Shown piece after piece: positions 1-6,944 of a stretch of DNA of 11,960 bases. Source of the DNA: Intestinibacter sp. GTDB taxonomy: Bacteria; Bacillota; Clostridia; Peptostreptococcales; Peptostreptococcaceae. A model generated the notes under the pieces. The model saw nothing but the letters and a program-made list of their open reading frames with translations. It did no database searches and was not told the origin of the DNA. Position 1 is the stretch's first letter, and each line of letters opens with the position of its first letter. Position numbers and translations under genes: made by a program. The DNA lies in contig NZ_JALEXO010000096.1 of NCBI RefSeq assembly GCF_022780145.1, positions 1 to 11,960 of the forward strand, read 5' to 3'.

Positions 1-465
1 ATCCATTACCTTAACTGTATCTTGCATGATTATTGGGCCTGCATCTGCTTCTTCGTTTACAAAGTGAACTGTAGCGCCTGAAACCTTTGCTCCGTAATCG
101 ATTACAGCTTGGTGAACTCTCTCTCCGTAGAATCCGTCTCCACAGAAAGAAGGAATTAATGATGGATGTATATTCATCATTTTATTTCTAAATTCACTTA
201 CGAATTTTGGACTGATTATCTTAAGATAACCAGCCAAAACTACTAAGTCTACGTTTTCTTCTTTTAATATTTTTATTACTTCGTCTTCGTTTTTTTCAAA
301 GACAGCTCTTATATTGTGTTTTTTAGCTCTTTCTAGACCAAAAGCATCCTCTTTATTAGAGATAACTACTTTTATATTTCCTTTTATTTCTCCTTTTTCA
401 CAGCCATCTATTATAGCTTGTAAATTAGAGCCTCCTCCAGAAACTAAAACGCCTATATTTAGCAT
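1..465 (-). CDS. purN: Phosphoribosylglycinamide formyltransferase PurN (partial, 3' end outside window)
   Basis: Cytosolic GAR transformylase, which moves a formyl group from 10-formyl-THF to glycinamide ribonucleotide in de novo purine synthesis. The first 155 codons are present; the family is usually about 190-210 residues, so the C-terminal end is cut by the window edge. The protein starts MLNIGVLVSGGGSNLQAIID, the phosphate-binding glycine loop. The catalytic Asn-His pair is seen as NIHPSLIPSF (+ strand about 140-185), and the third catalytic residue is the Asp of NEEADAGPI near the truncated end. The ATG (463-465) lies inside the last codons of purM: ATGCTAA contains both the purN start and the purM stop. 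This 7-nt overlap suggests translational coupling. No damage is seen in the visible part. Confidence 0.96.
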   Translation of the reverse strand, partial: MLNIGVLVSGGGSNLQAIIDGCEKGEIKGNIKVVISNKEDAFGLERAKKHNIRAVFEKNEDEVIKILKEENVDLVVLAGYLKIISPKFVSEFRNKMMNIHPSLIPSFCGDGFYGERVHQAVIDYGAKVSGATVHFVNEEADAGPIIMQDTVKVMD

Positions 466-1538
466 AATTCAACACCTTCGTGACTATCTACTACTTCACC
501 AACAACATATGCTTTATCTTTCATTAATTCAGCATATTTTTCATCTACATCTATTGGATCTTCTTCTCTGTTATTTATGTAATCAACTAGAGCTGGTGCA
601 TCTTCCTTGTTTACGATAAATACAAGTCCGATACCCATGTTGAAGCTCTTATGAAGTTCTCTTTTTTCTACTATATCGAAGCCTTCTATCATTTTGAATA
701 TTGGTGGTTTTTCCCATGAATCAGTTTTTATATCTAATCCTAATCCTTTAGGTATAACTCTTGTTATGTTTTCTATAACTCCACCACCAGTTATATGAGC
801 TATTGCTTTTATGTTGTGTTTTTCTAATATGTCTAATACTAATTTTACGTATATTTTTGTTGGTGTTAATAAAGCTTCTCCAACTGTCATTCCTAATTCT
901 TTAACATATTGATTTAAATCATAGTGATAAGTATCTAAGAATATTTTTCTGATGAAAGAGAAACCATTACTGTGGATACCACTTGAAGAAACTCCAACTA
1001 ATACATCTCCTGCTTTTACATCTTGTCCTGATACTATTTTAGCTTTATCAGCTATACCAACAGCAAATCCTGCTAAATCGTATTCGTCTTCAGCATACAT
1101 ACCTGGCATTTCAGCAGTTTCACCACCGATTAATGCGCATCCAGACATTTTGCATCCGTTAGCAACACCTGCTACTATTTGATCTATATGTTCTGGAACT
1201 AATTTTCCTATTGCTATATAGTCTAAGAATAATAATGGTTTAGCACCTTGGCATATTAAGTCGTTAACACTCATTGCAACTAAGTCTATACCAACTGTGT
1301 CGTGTTTATCCATCATTTGAGCTAATTTTAATTTAGTACCAACACCATCTGTTGCAGCAAGAAGCACTGGTTCTTCCATGCTCATAAAATCTTTTAAACT
1401 ATATAAACCACTGAAGTTTCCTAAATCACCTATAACATTTTTATCATAAGTTTCTTTTATTTTTCCTTTTATTAGGCTTACGGCTCTATTTCCTTCATCT
1501 ATATTTACGCCTGATTGCTCGTAAGTTAATTTTGCCAT
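459..1538 (-). CDS. purM: Phosphoribosylformylglycinamidine cyclo-ligase (AIR synthetase) PurM
   Basis: ATP-dependent closure of FGAM to aminoimidazole ribonucleotide (AIR), the fifth step of purine synthesis, in the cytosol. At 359 residues it is full length for the family (about 345-355). Visible landmarks are YEQSGVNID at the N-terminus, the glycine-rich DGVGTKLKLA at residues 64-73, MSVNDL around 89-94 and GGETAEMPGMY at 138-148, all typical of the PurM/PurL ATP-binding fold. The ATG (1536-1538) follows the purF stop by 3 nt, and its AAGGAGG ribosome site lies inside the final codons of purF. The end overlaps purN by 7 nt. AIR is also the branch point to thiamine and to the benzimidazole lower ligand of some cobamides, though no gene of those branches is seen here. 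Confidence 0.98.
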   Translation of the reverse strand: MAKLTYEQSGVNIDEGNRAVSLIKGKIKETYDKNVIGDLGNFSGLYSLKDFMSMEEPVLLAATDGVGTKLKLAQMMDKHDTVGIDLVAMSVNDLICQGAKPLLFLDYIAIGKLVPEHIDQIVAGVANGCKMSGCALIGGETAEMPGMYAEDEYDLAGFAVGIADKAKIVSGQDVKAGDVLVGVSSSGIHSNGFSFIRKIFLDTYHYDLNQYVKELGMTVGEALLTPTKIYVKLVLDILEKHNIKAIAHITGGGVIENITRVIPKGLGLDIKTDSWEKPPIFKMIEGFDIVEKRELHKSFNMGIGLVFIVNKEDAPALVDYINNREEDPIDVDEKYAELMKDKAYVVGEVVDSHEGVELC

Positions 1539-1541
1539 TTA

Positions 1542-2906
1542 CTATTCTTCCTCCTTGTCAATTTTCTTAACTGGGTAATTTCCGTCGAAGCAAGCTTTAC
1601 AGAATTTAAATTCATTGCCTTCTCCAACTGCGCTCATCATCTTATCTATGTCTAAGAATTTTAGTGTATCGCAACCTATATATTCTCTCATTTCTTCTAA
1701 ATTCTTTGTTGCAGCTATTAATTTAGAACGATTTGGAGTATCTATACCATAATAGCAAGAATATTTAACTGGAGGAGATGTTATTCTTAGATGTATTTCA
1801 CTAGCTCCAGCATCTCTTAATGATTTTACTAATTGTTTTGAAGTAGTCCCTCTAACTATTGAGTCGTCTACAAGTATTATTGATTTTCCTTTTAATACTC
1901 TACTTAAAGGATTTAATTTTATTTTTACTCCAAGTTCTCTTTCTTCTTGAGTAGGTTTTATAAATGTTCTACCTACATATCTATTTTTTACTAATGCTTC
2001 TGTCAAAGGAAGACCACTAGCATTTGCATATCCTATAGCAGCTGCCCATCCTGAATCTGGAACAGGAACTACCATATCTGCTTTTACATCGTCATCTTGA
2101 GATAATATTTCTCCTGATTTAACTCTGAATTCATATGCATTTACTTTATCTATAGTTGCATCATTTCTAGCAAAGTAAACATGTTCAAATATACAGCTTT
2201 TCTTCATAGTTTTACATTTATTACTGAAGTTGTATGATTTTAATTCTCCATCTTTAACTACTGCTATTTCTCCTGGTTCTAAGTCTCTTATAACTTCTCC
2301 ACCAAGAATTTCTATTTCACAGTCTTCAGAAGCAAATATATATTCATCGTCTTTTTTACCAAGTAATAGAGGTCTAAATCCATGAGGGTCTCTAACAGCA
2401 ACTAATTCTTCATCAGTTAGTATAACTAATGAATAAGCACCTTTTATTTGGTCCATTGTTAATTTTAAAGCTTCTACTATATCTCCTGTATAATATCTAG
2501 CTAACATATATAAAATAACTTCTGTATCACTTTTACCGCTAAACATTATTCCGTCTTCTTCTAGCATTTCTTTAAGATAATTAGCATTTACTAAGTTTCC
2601 ATTGTGAACTAGACCTAAGTTTCTTTTTCTTAAAGAACCAACTAAAGGTTGACAGTTATACATATGACTTCCACCTGCTGTTGAGTATCTAACATGAGCA
2701 ATTCCCATTGTTCCAGGAAGCTGTTCTAAATCAGCTGCTTTAAATACATCACCAACTAAGCCCATGTCTTTTTTGTAATTTATTTCTTTTCCATCGTGAA
2801 CAGCCATACCACAGCTTTCTTGACCTCTATGTTGCATTGCATATAAGCCATAATAAAGCTCCTTCGACACATTCTTATTTGAATAAATTCCTAATATACC
2901 ACACAT
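1542..2906 (-). CDS. purF: Amidophosphoribosyltransferase PurF (Fe-S type)
   Basis: First committed step of purine synthesis: PRPP plus glutamine gives 5-phosphoribosylamine. The 454 residues hold an N-terminal Ntn glutaminase domain and a C-terminal phosphoribosyltransferase domain. The protein begins MCGILGIY, so Cys2 becomes the N-terminal nucleophile after Met removal; there is no propeptide as in B. subtilis. Other glutaminase landmarks are MQHRGQES (24-31), AHVRYSTAG (70-78) and HNGNL (101-105). The PRPP loop IILVDDSIVRGTT is at 343-355. Four cysteines (238, 384, 436, 439) sit where the B. subtilis-type enzyme binds its 4Fe-4S cluster, so an oxygen-sensitive cluster enzyme is inferred. 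The ATG is preceded by AGGGGG with 8 nt spacing. It lies 25 nt after purC and 3 nt before purM. Confidence 0.98.
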   Translation of the reverse strand: MCGILGIYSNKNVSKELYYGLYAMQHRGQESCGMAVHDGKEINYKKDMGLVGDVFKAADLEQLPGTMGIAHVRYSTAGGSHMYNCQPLVGSLRKRNLGLVHNGNLVNANYLKEMLEEDGIMFSGKSDTEVILYMLARYYTGDIVEALKLTMDQIKGAYSLVILTDEELVAVRDPHGFRPLLLGKKDDEYIFASEDCEIEILGGEVIRDLEPGEIAVVKDGELKSYNFSNKCKTMKKSCIFEHVYFARNDATIDKVNAYEFRVKSGEILSQDDDVKADMVVPVPDSGWAAAIGYANASGLPLTEALVKNRYVGRTFIKPTQEERELGVKIKLNPLSRVLKGKSIILVDDSIVRGTTSKQLVKSLRDAGASEIHLRITSPPVKYSCYYGIDTPNRSKLIAATKNLEEMREYIGCDTLKFLDIDKMMSAVGEGNEFKFCKACFDGNYPVKKIDKEEE

Positions 2907-2931
2907 GCGACATTCCCCCTATAACTTAAAT

Positions 2932-3627
2932 TTATTTATTCATTCTAGAAAGAACTTCTTCATAACCTTGAACAAGATCTCCTAAATCTCTTCTAAATCT
3001 ATCTTTATCTAATTTTTCATTAGTGTTAACATCCCATAATCTACAAGTATCTGGTGATATTTCGTCTGCTAATATTATATTTCCGTCTACGTCTTTTCCG
3101 AATTCTAGTTTGAAGTCAACTAATTTTAGGTCCATTTTTAAGAAAAATTCTTTCATTATTTCATTGATTTTTAAAGTTTGTTCTCTAACGTAATCTATTT
3201 CTTCTTGAGTTGCTAATTTTAATGCTACGGCGTGATCATCATTTATAAGTGGGTCTCCATATTCGTCATTTTTGTATGACATTTCAAATATTGGTTTGTC
3301 TAATACTATTCCTTCTTCTACTCCGTATCTCTTACAGAAAGAACCTGCTGTTATATTTCTTACTATAACTTCTAATGGTAATATTGTAACTTTTTTTACT
3401 AATTGTTCTCTGTCTGATAAAGCTTTTATAAAGTGAGTTTTTATTCCTGCTTTTTCTAATGTTTCGAACATTATTGTACATATTTTGTTGTTTAATATAC
3501 CTTTTGATGCTATTGATGCTTTCTTTTCTCCGTTGAATGCAGTTGCATCATCTTTGTAGTAAACTACATATTCATTTTCATTATCTGTACTGTAAACTTG
3601 TTTTGCTTTTCCTTCATATAATAACAT
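2932..3627 (-). CDS. purC: SAICAR synthetase PurC
   Basis: Joins CAIR and aspartate with ATP to give SAICAR in purine synthesis. The 231 residues are normal for a single-domain bacterial PurC. It begins MLLYEGKAKQVY, the family's N-terminal nucleotide-binding strand. It has the two family signatures, LPLEVIVRN (83-91) and VDFKLEFG (170-177), and the active-site stretch ADEISPDTCRLWD (187-199). The ATG (3625-3627) is preceded by AGGAGGAATAACA, a strong ribosome site. It is the second gene of the operon, 97 nt after purE. That gap is nearly pure A/T and I see neither a terminator nor a convincing second promoter in it. Confidence 0.98.
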   Translation of the reverse strand: MLLYEGKAKQVYSTDNENEYVVYYKDDATAFNGEKKASIASKGILNNKICTIMFETLEKAGIKTHFIKALSDREQLVKKVTILPLEVIVRNITAGSFCKRYGVEEGIVLDKPIFEMSYKNDEYGDPLINDDHAVALKLATQEEIDYVREQTLKINEIMKEFFLKMDLKLVDFKLEFGKDVDGNIILADEISPDTCRLWDVNTNEKLDKDRFRRDLGDLVQGYEEVLSRMNK

Positions 3628-3724
3628 TGTTATTCCTCCTAATATTTTACAATTCTTTTACCTTAATATTTTTTATTATTGTCTTCTATAATTATATAAT
3701 TATATTTTTGATATTACTTTACGA

Positions 3725-4201
3725 TTATTGATTTATGCTTCTATCGTCATCTAATACTTTTTGAGCCATTTCTTGTCTGTATGCTTTTAAGTCTTCTTTT
3801 AATTTTGGATATTTGATACTCATTATTTGCATTGCCATTAATGCTGCGTTTAATCCTGAATCTATAGTTACTGTAGCCACTGGTATTCCTTTTGGCATTT
3901 GAACCATAGATAATAATGAATCCATACCGTCCATAGTAGATGATTTGATTGGTAGTCCGACTACTGGTATTAATGTAGATGCTGCTATAACACCTGGTAA
4001 GTGAGCTGCCTTTCCTGCTGCTGCTATTATAACATCAGCTTCCCCATCGATTGATTCTATAAAAGAAACTAATTCCTTTGGTGTTCTGTGAGCTGATAAT
4101 ATTCTCACAACTACTTCTATTCCATATTTTCTTAAAAAGTTTATACCTTCTTCTAACTTAGGATAATCTGATTTAGATCCCATTACGATTGCAACCTTCA
4201 T
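3725..4201 (-). CDS. purE: N5-carboxyaminoimidazole ribonucleotide mutase / AIR carboxylase PurE
   Basis: Produces CAIR, the substrate of PurC, as a small octameric cytosolic enzyme. The 158 residues match the single-domain form. Motifs are GSKSDYP (8-14), SAHRTP (36-41) with the proton-transfer histidine, and AAGKAAHLPG (61-70). Class I enzymes act with PurK on N5-CAIR, while class II use AIR and CO2 directly. The AAHLPG stretch looks class I-like, but a Lys stands where E. coli and B. subtilis have Gly, and no purK is in the window, so the class is left open. The ATG is preceded by AAGGAGGACTACGT. It is the first gene of the operon, about 130 nt after the inferred transcription start. Confidence 0.97.
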   Translation of the reverse strand: MKVAIVMGSKSDYPKLEEGINFLRKYGIEVVVRILSAHRTPKELVSFIESIDGEADVIIAAAGKAAHLPGVIAASTLIPVVGLPIKSSTMDGMDSLLSMVQMPKGIPVATVTIDSGLNAALMAMQIMSIKYPKLKEDLKAYRQEMAQKVLDDDRSINQ

Positions 4202-4298
4202 ACGTAGTCCTCCTTCATTAATAATATATTTACATAAACTTTATTTTTACCTTAAATTAAAAAGTTTTAATTAATTTTTTATTTAAATAAATCCTATG

Positions 4299-4332
4299 AA
4301 AGTTCGATGTTTTTTTCATTTTAGCGAACTAT
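4299..4332. promoter_or_regulatory. Pair of inverted PurBox-like operators over the pur start site
   Basis: Two boxes match the Gram-positive PurR consensus AWWWCCGAACWWT at 11 of 13 positions each. One is on the minus strand (4299-4311, AACATCGAACTTT) and one on the plus strand (4320-4332, TTTAGCGAACTAT). They face away from each other, with GTTCG and CGAAC cores 18 nt apart. They cover about +2 to +35 of the inferred transcript, a position suited to repression. PurR of Firmicutes is released from such boxes by PRPP; that it acts here is inference. The same bases can pair weakly in RNA (AGTTCG with CGAACT), so a leader hairpin is an alternative. Confidence 0.6.
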
Positions 4333-4340
4333 ACATTTGT

Positions 4341-4369
4341 ATTTTATATTAATATTCACGTTTTATCAA
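4341..4369 (-). promoter_or_regulatory. Sigma-A-type promoter of the pur operon
   Basis: On the minus strand, TTGATA (4364-4369) and TAAAAT (4341-4346) are separated by exactly 17 nt. This predicts a start near 4334 and a leader of about 130 nt to purE. It is the best -35/-10 pair between the pbuG terminator and purE. A weaker pair, TTGCCA with TAAAAT and a 19-nt spacer, lies upstream near 4498-4525. I see no purine-riboswitch core in the leader. Confidence 0.7.
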
Positions 4370-4435
4370 TACATATTTTCATAAAACGAAATTTTTATTT
4401 CTTTTTTTTTTAATTTTTCCATTATTTATCATGTA

Positions 4436-4448
4436 ATTTCCGAACTAA
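4436..4448 (+). promoter_or_regulatory. Upstream PurBox-like site
   Basis: ATTTCCGAACTAA matches AWWWCCGAACWWT at 12 of 13 positions, the best match in the window. It lies about 70 bp upstream of the -35 element of the purE promoter. A weaker CGAA site (4382-4394, 10 of 13) lies between. Upstream plus start-site boxes would fit the DNA wrapping known for B. subtilis PurR. This is inferred from pattern only. Confidence 0.5.
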
Positions 4449-4560
4449 ATAATCTATAATAAAATTATTTTACGATAGTAGCTTTCATATATAATATTTT
4501 ACCTTTTTTTTACTATATTGTGGCAACATTTTAAAAACTTTTTGAAATTTAGATAATTAA

Positions 4561-4605
4561 AAATGCCATTGTACAAGCTCAAGTCGAATTTATACAACAG
4601 CATTT
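4561..4605 (-). terminator. Terminator downstream of the purine permease
   Basis: Starting 12 nt after the permease stop, a 13-bp RNA stem forms on the minus strand between 4593-4605 and 4561-4573 (AAATGCTGTTGTA with TACAATGGCATTT). Eleven pairs are Watson-Crick and two are G-U. The loop is 19 nt and a short U run (UUUUUAAUU) follows. It separates the permease transcript from the pur promoter. Confidence 0.7.
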
Positions 4606-4616
4606 ATCCATACTAA

Positions 4617-5960
4617 TTATTTTAAAAATACAAATCTACATATAAAGATTATTGTCAAAACTATTAATGAAATATTTATTTCTTCTTTTTTATTTGTAAC
4701 TAATTTTAATAAAGTATAAGATACTACACCAAATATTATTCCGTCTGCAACACTATTAGTAAGTGGCATTAATATGAAAGTTAAAAATGCTGGAATTGCA
4801 TTTGTATAATCTTCAAAATCTATTTCCTTAAAGCAACCTGCCATCATAACACCTACTACTATAAGAGCAGCTCCTGTAGCTTGTGATGGAATTGATATAA
4901 ATAATGGTGCTAGGAATAAAGATAAAATAAATAATATCGCAACTGTGAAAGCTGTAAGTCCTGTTTTTCCACCTTCACTTATACCTGCTGAGCTTTCCAT
5001 ATAGCAAGTAACAGTTGATGTTCCAAGCATAGCACCTACTGTAGTTCCTATCGCATCAGCAAGCATTGCTTGTTTTGCTTTAGGTATTTTCCCTTCTTCA
5101 TCTATTAAATTACCCTTAGATGCAATTCCTACTAAAAATCCAACTGTATCAAATAAATCCATAAATAAAAAAGTAAATACGACTATTACCATATCTAAGC
5201 TAAATATTTGATTCATTGGCACTGAGAAAGCCTGCATAAAAGTCGGTTTTAATGAAGGAATATTAAGTGAAAATACTTGTGTAGGTAGAGCTACTATCCC
5301 AGTTATCATACCTATTGCTGATGTCAATAATATAGATATAAGTAAAGCACCTTTTACATTTCTACATACTAAAATCGCCGCTATAACTAATCCCGCAACC
5401 GTCAACACTACAAGTGGATCATGCATACTGCCAAGTGATAATGTTCCTGTTTGCATACTTATAAGTCCTGCATTGCTCATACCTATTGCTGCTATGAATA
5501 AACCAACTCCAGCTGTAACTGCATTTTTTAAAACATTAGGAATACAATTTATTATTTGCTCTCTTAAATTTGTAACTGTCAAAATTATAAATAAGATACC
5601 TTCTATAAATACTCCCAACAACGCCATTTGCCAAGAATATCCCATTTGTAAAACTACTGTATATGCAAAGAATGCGTTAAGTCCCATACCTGGCGCCAAT
5701 GCTATTGGATAATTTGATAAAAATGCCATAACTAAAGTAGATACTGTTGCTGATAATGCAGTAGCAACAAATACTGCACCGGCATCCATTCCTGCTTGTG
5801 ATAGCATGTTTGAGTTTACTGCTAATATATACGCCATTGTCATAAATGTCGTAATACCTGCGATTACTTCTGTTTTTACGTTTGTGTTGTGTTCACTTAA
5901 TTTAAACACTTTTTCAAATAAATTGTTTTGATTTGCTTTTTTGTTTTGTGTTGCTTGCAT
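4617..5960 (-). CDS. NCS2-family purine permease (AzgA/PbuG type)
   Basis: Polytopic cytoplasmic-membrane importer, most likely proton-coupled uptake of hypoxanthine, guanine or adenine. The 447 residues fit the AzgA branch of nucleobase:cation symporter-2. Signatures include TTFMTMAYILAVN near 37-49, APGMGLNAFFAYTV (89-102), FMDLFDTVGFLVGIASKGN around 266-284 and TSTVTCYMESSAGISEGGKT around 314-333, the substrate-binding region. There are more than ten hydrophobic segments, and the N-terminus is short and polar. The ATG (5958-5960) is preceded by GGAGG at 7-8 nt. B. subtilis PbuG is the closest functional model I know, but guanine/hypoxanthine preference cannot be settled by eye. Oddity: no purine riboswitch or PurBox is seen in front; instead a cobalamin riboswitch and terminator lie upstream. 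Confidence 0.93.
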   Translation of the reverse strand: MQATQNKKANQNNLFEKVFKLSEHNTNVKTEVIAGITTFMTMAYILAVNSNMLSQAGMDAGAVFVATALSATVSTLVMAFLSNYPIALAPGMGLNAFFAYTVVLQMGYSWQMALLGVFIEGILFIILTVTNLREQIINCIPNVLKNAVTAGVGLFIAAIGMSNAGLISMQTGTLSLGSMHDPLVVLTVAGLVIAAILVCRNVKGALLISILLTSAIGMITGIVALPTQVFSLNIPSLKPTFMQAFSVPMNQIFSLDMVIVVFTFLFMDLFDTVGFLVGIASKGNLIDEEGKIPKAKQAMLADAIGTTVGAMLGTSTVTCYMESSAGISEGGKTGLTAFTVAILFILSLFLAPLFISIPSQATGAALIVVGVMMAGCFKEIDFEDYTNAIPAFLTFILMPLTNSVADGIIFGVVSYTLLKLVTNKKEEINISLIVLTIIFICRFVFLK

Positions 5961-6096
5961 AATTTTGCCTCCATCTTTTATAAATTTAATTAATTGAAAA
6001 TTAGAATAAATGTATATAAAAATGAATTTTATGCAAATAGATTTGCTTTGAGGAGAGTTAAAACATAAATAGCCTAATAAAATAAATATTAAACCA
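5961..6096 (-). other. Leader between the riboswitch terminator and the permease gene
   Basis: A 136-nt AT-rich stretch with no reading frame of note. It holds a 14-bp inverted repeat, GCAAAT-AG-ATTTGC on the plus strand (6033-6046), which could be an operator or a small hairpin, and the permease ribosome site. I found no good -35/-10 pair, so the permease may depend on readthrough of the upstream terminator. A weak promoter cannot be excluded. Confidence 0.4.
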
Positions 6097-6130
6097 AATA
6101 AAAAGTGTCTACTTCAAACAAAGTAGACAC
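6097..6130 (-). terminator. Intrinsic terminator with competing antiterminator, riboswitch expression platform
   Basis: On the minus strand GTGTCTACTT pairs perfectly with AAGTAGACAC (6121-6130 with 6105-6114, 6-nt loop) and runs into TTTTTATTT, a strong intrinsic terminator. An 8-mer AAAGUAGA transcribed from 6182-6189 is exactly complementary to UCUACUUU in the terminator's 5' arm (6120-6127) and could form an antiterminator. A look-alike GUCUAUACUUU (6212-6222) can pair with the same 8-mer. This arrangement is typical of a riboswitch expression platform. Confidence 0.8.
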
Positions 6131-6282
6131 CGCTAATATCTTATCCAAATCAAAGTACAATCTTACTCTTTTATCTAAAAATCTACTTTAAATAAATTTC
6201 TAAAGCCTAAAAAAGTATAGACTAATCCCTTGATTATCATGATATATAGGTGGCGCTCTCGCGGAAGCTCTCCTAGAAACTA

Positions 6283-6457
6283 ATATTAAGCAGGCTTCCT
6301 GGCTTACAGATCAACGCGTTACTTTCCTTCTCACATACAAATGGCATGCAATGGATATATTAAGTATTGCTCCCTAGATTACAGTGACCGGATCGCTTAG
6401 GATTCTAACCTAATTTCCTTTTATTCAAACCTCCTGAGAAATTTGACCACTTAATAT
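6283..6457 (-). ncRNA. Cobalamin riboswitch aptamer
   Basis: The minus strand carries the conserved cobalamin-riboswitch elements in order: AGGTTAGAATCCT (P3 region), CACTGTAATCTAGGGAG, a TGCCATT loop, GAGAAGGAAAG, then the B12 box AAGCCAGGAAGCCTGCT (6289-6305), close to the consensus AAGCCAGGAGACCTGCC. A closing P1 helix is present: ATATTAAG (6450-6457) pairs with CTTAATAT (6283-6290) over 8 bp. A further hairpin follows at 6247-6275 (TAGG/CCTA outer and GCTT/GAGC inner stems, loop CCGCGA). The family binds adenosyl- or other cobalamins and usually represses B12 synthesis or transport genes. Here the next gene, about 320 nt away, is a purine permease. Confidence 0.9.
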
Positions 6458-6484
6458 CATAATAATATTCATTTTTATGAGAAA

Positions 6485-6514
6485 ATCGTAGCATATTTTA
6501 ATTTTATTTGTCAA
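6485..6514 (-). promoter_or_regulatory. Promoter of the cobalamin riboswitch transcript
   Basis: On the minus strand TTGACA (6509-6514) is a perfect -35, and TACGAT (6485-6490) follows after 18 nt. The predicted start, near 6478, is about 20 nt before the P1 helix of the aptamer. It lies just after the cupin stop codon, so the riboswitch RNA has its own promoter. The terminated RNA would be roughly 370-380 nt. Confidence 0.75.
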
Positions 6515-6531
6515 CTTATTTTTTAATGTAA

Positions 6532-6864
6532 TTAATGATGTTCTGGTATAACAGCACAGAAAGTTAATTCAGCGTCACTATCATTTATTAATGTATGAGA
6601 ATGACCTTGTGGACAATAATGGCATACTCCAGCTTCTACTCTTTCTTCTACTCCATCGTATATTACCTTTCCTGTTCCTGATTTGAAGAATATTATTTCG
6701 CTGTTAGTTTCATGAGTATGTAATCCTATAGATGCACCTGGCAATAATTTACCGCTTATTATTTTATTTTTTTCATCTACATTCATTTTTGCATGGAATT
6801 CTTTTTCTCCACCTTTGAAATTTGGTATTGCTTTTTCTTCAATTTTATCAAAATCGATTATCAT
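6532..6864 (-). CDS. Single-domain cupin protein
   Basis: A 110-residue protein forming one cupin beta-barrel. Both cupin motifs are clear. Motif 1 is GASIGLHTHETNSEIIFF with metal ligands His49, His51 and Glu56. Motif 2 is Gly79 to Asn94, matching G-x5-P-x-G-x2-H-x3-N, with His90 as the fourth ligand. A metal-binding fold is therefore well supported, but the substrate is not: such small cupins include isomerases, dioxygenases and sugar-binding proteins. The ATG is preceded by GGGAGG. It lies 63 nt after the DUF3267 gene and may be co-transcribed, or use the weak promoter at 6915-6944. Confidence 0.85.
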   Translation of the reverse strand: MIIDFDKIEEKAIPNFKGGEKEFHAKMNVDEKNKIISGKLLPGASIGLHTHETNSEIIFFKSGTGKVIYDGVEERVEAGVCHYCPQGHSHTLINDSDAELTFCAVIPEHH

Positions 6865-6914
6865 TTTATTACCTCCCTAATCTCCTCTTACACATTTATC
6901 AGTGTTATAAAAAT

Positions 6915-6944
6915 ATTATAATACAACTTATCGTTCAAATACAA
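6915..6944 (-). promoter_or_regulatory. Possible promoter of the cupin gene
   Basis: TTGTAT (6939-6944) and a perfect TATAAT (6915-6920) are separated by 18 nt on the minus strand. They overlap the last codons of the DUF3267 gene and lie about 50 nt before the cupin start. In DNA this AT-rich, chance matches are common, so confidence is low. Confidence 0.35.

Noticed and set aside
4382..4394. A fourth PurBox (TAAAACGAAATTT)
   Set aside because: It matches only 10 of 13 positions and lacks the final C of the CGAAC core; this is easily reached by chance in such AT-rich DNA.
5961..6282. Purine (guanine/adenine) riboswitch for the permease
   Set aside because: None of the conserved purine-aptamer junction or loop sequences are visible. 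The recognisable aptamer here is the cobalamin one.
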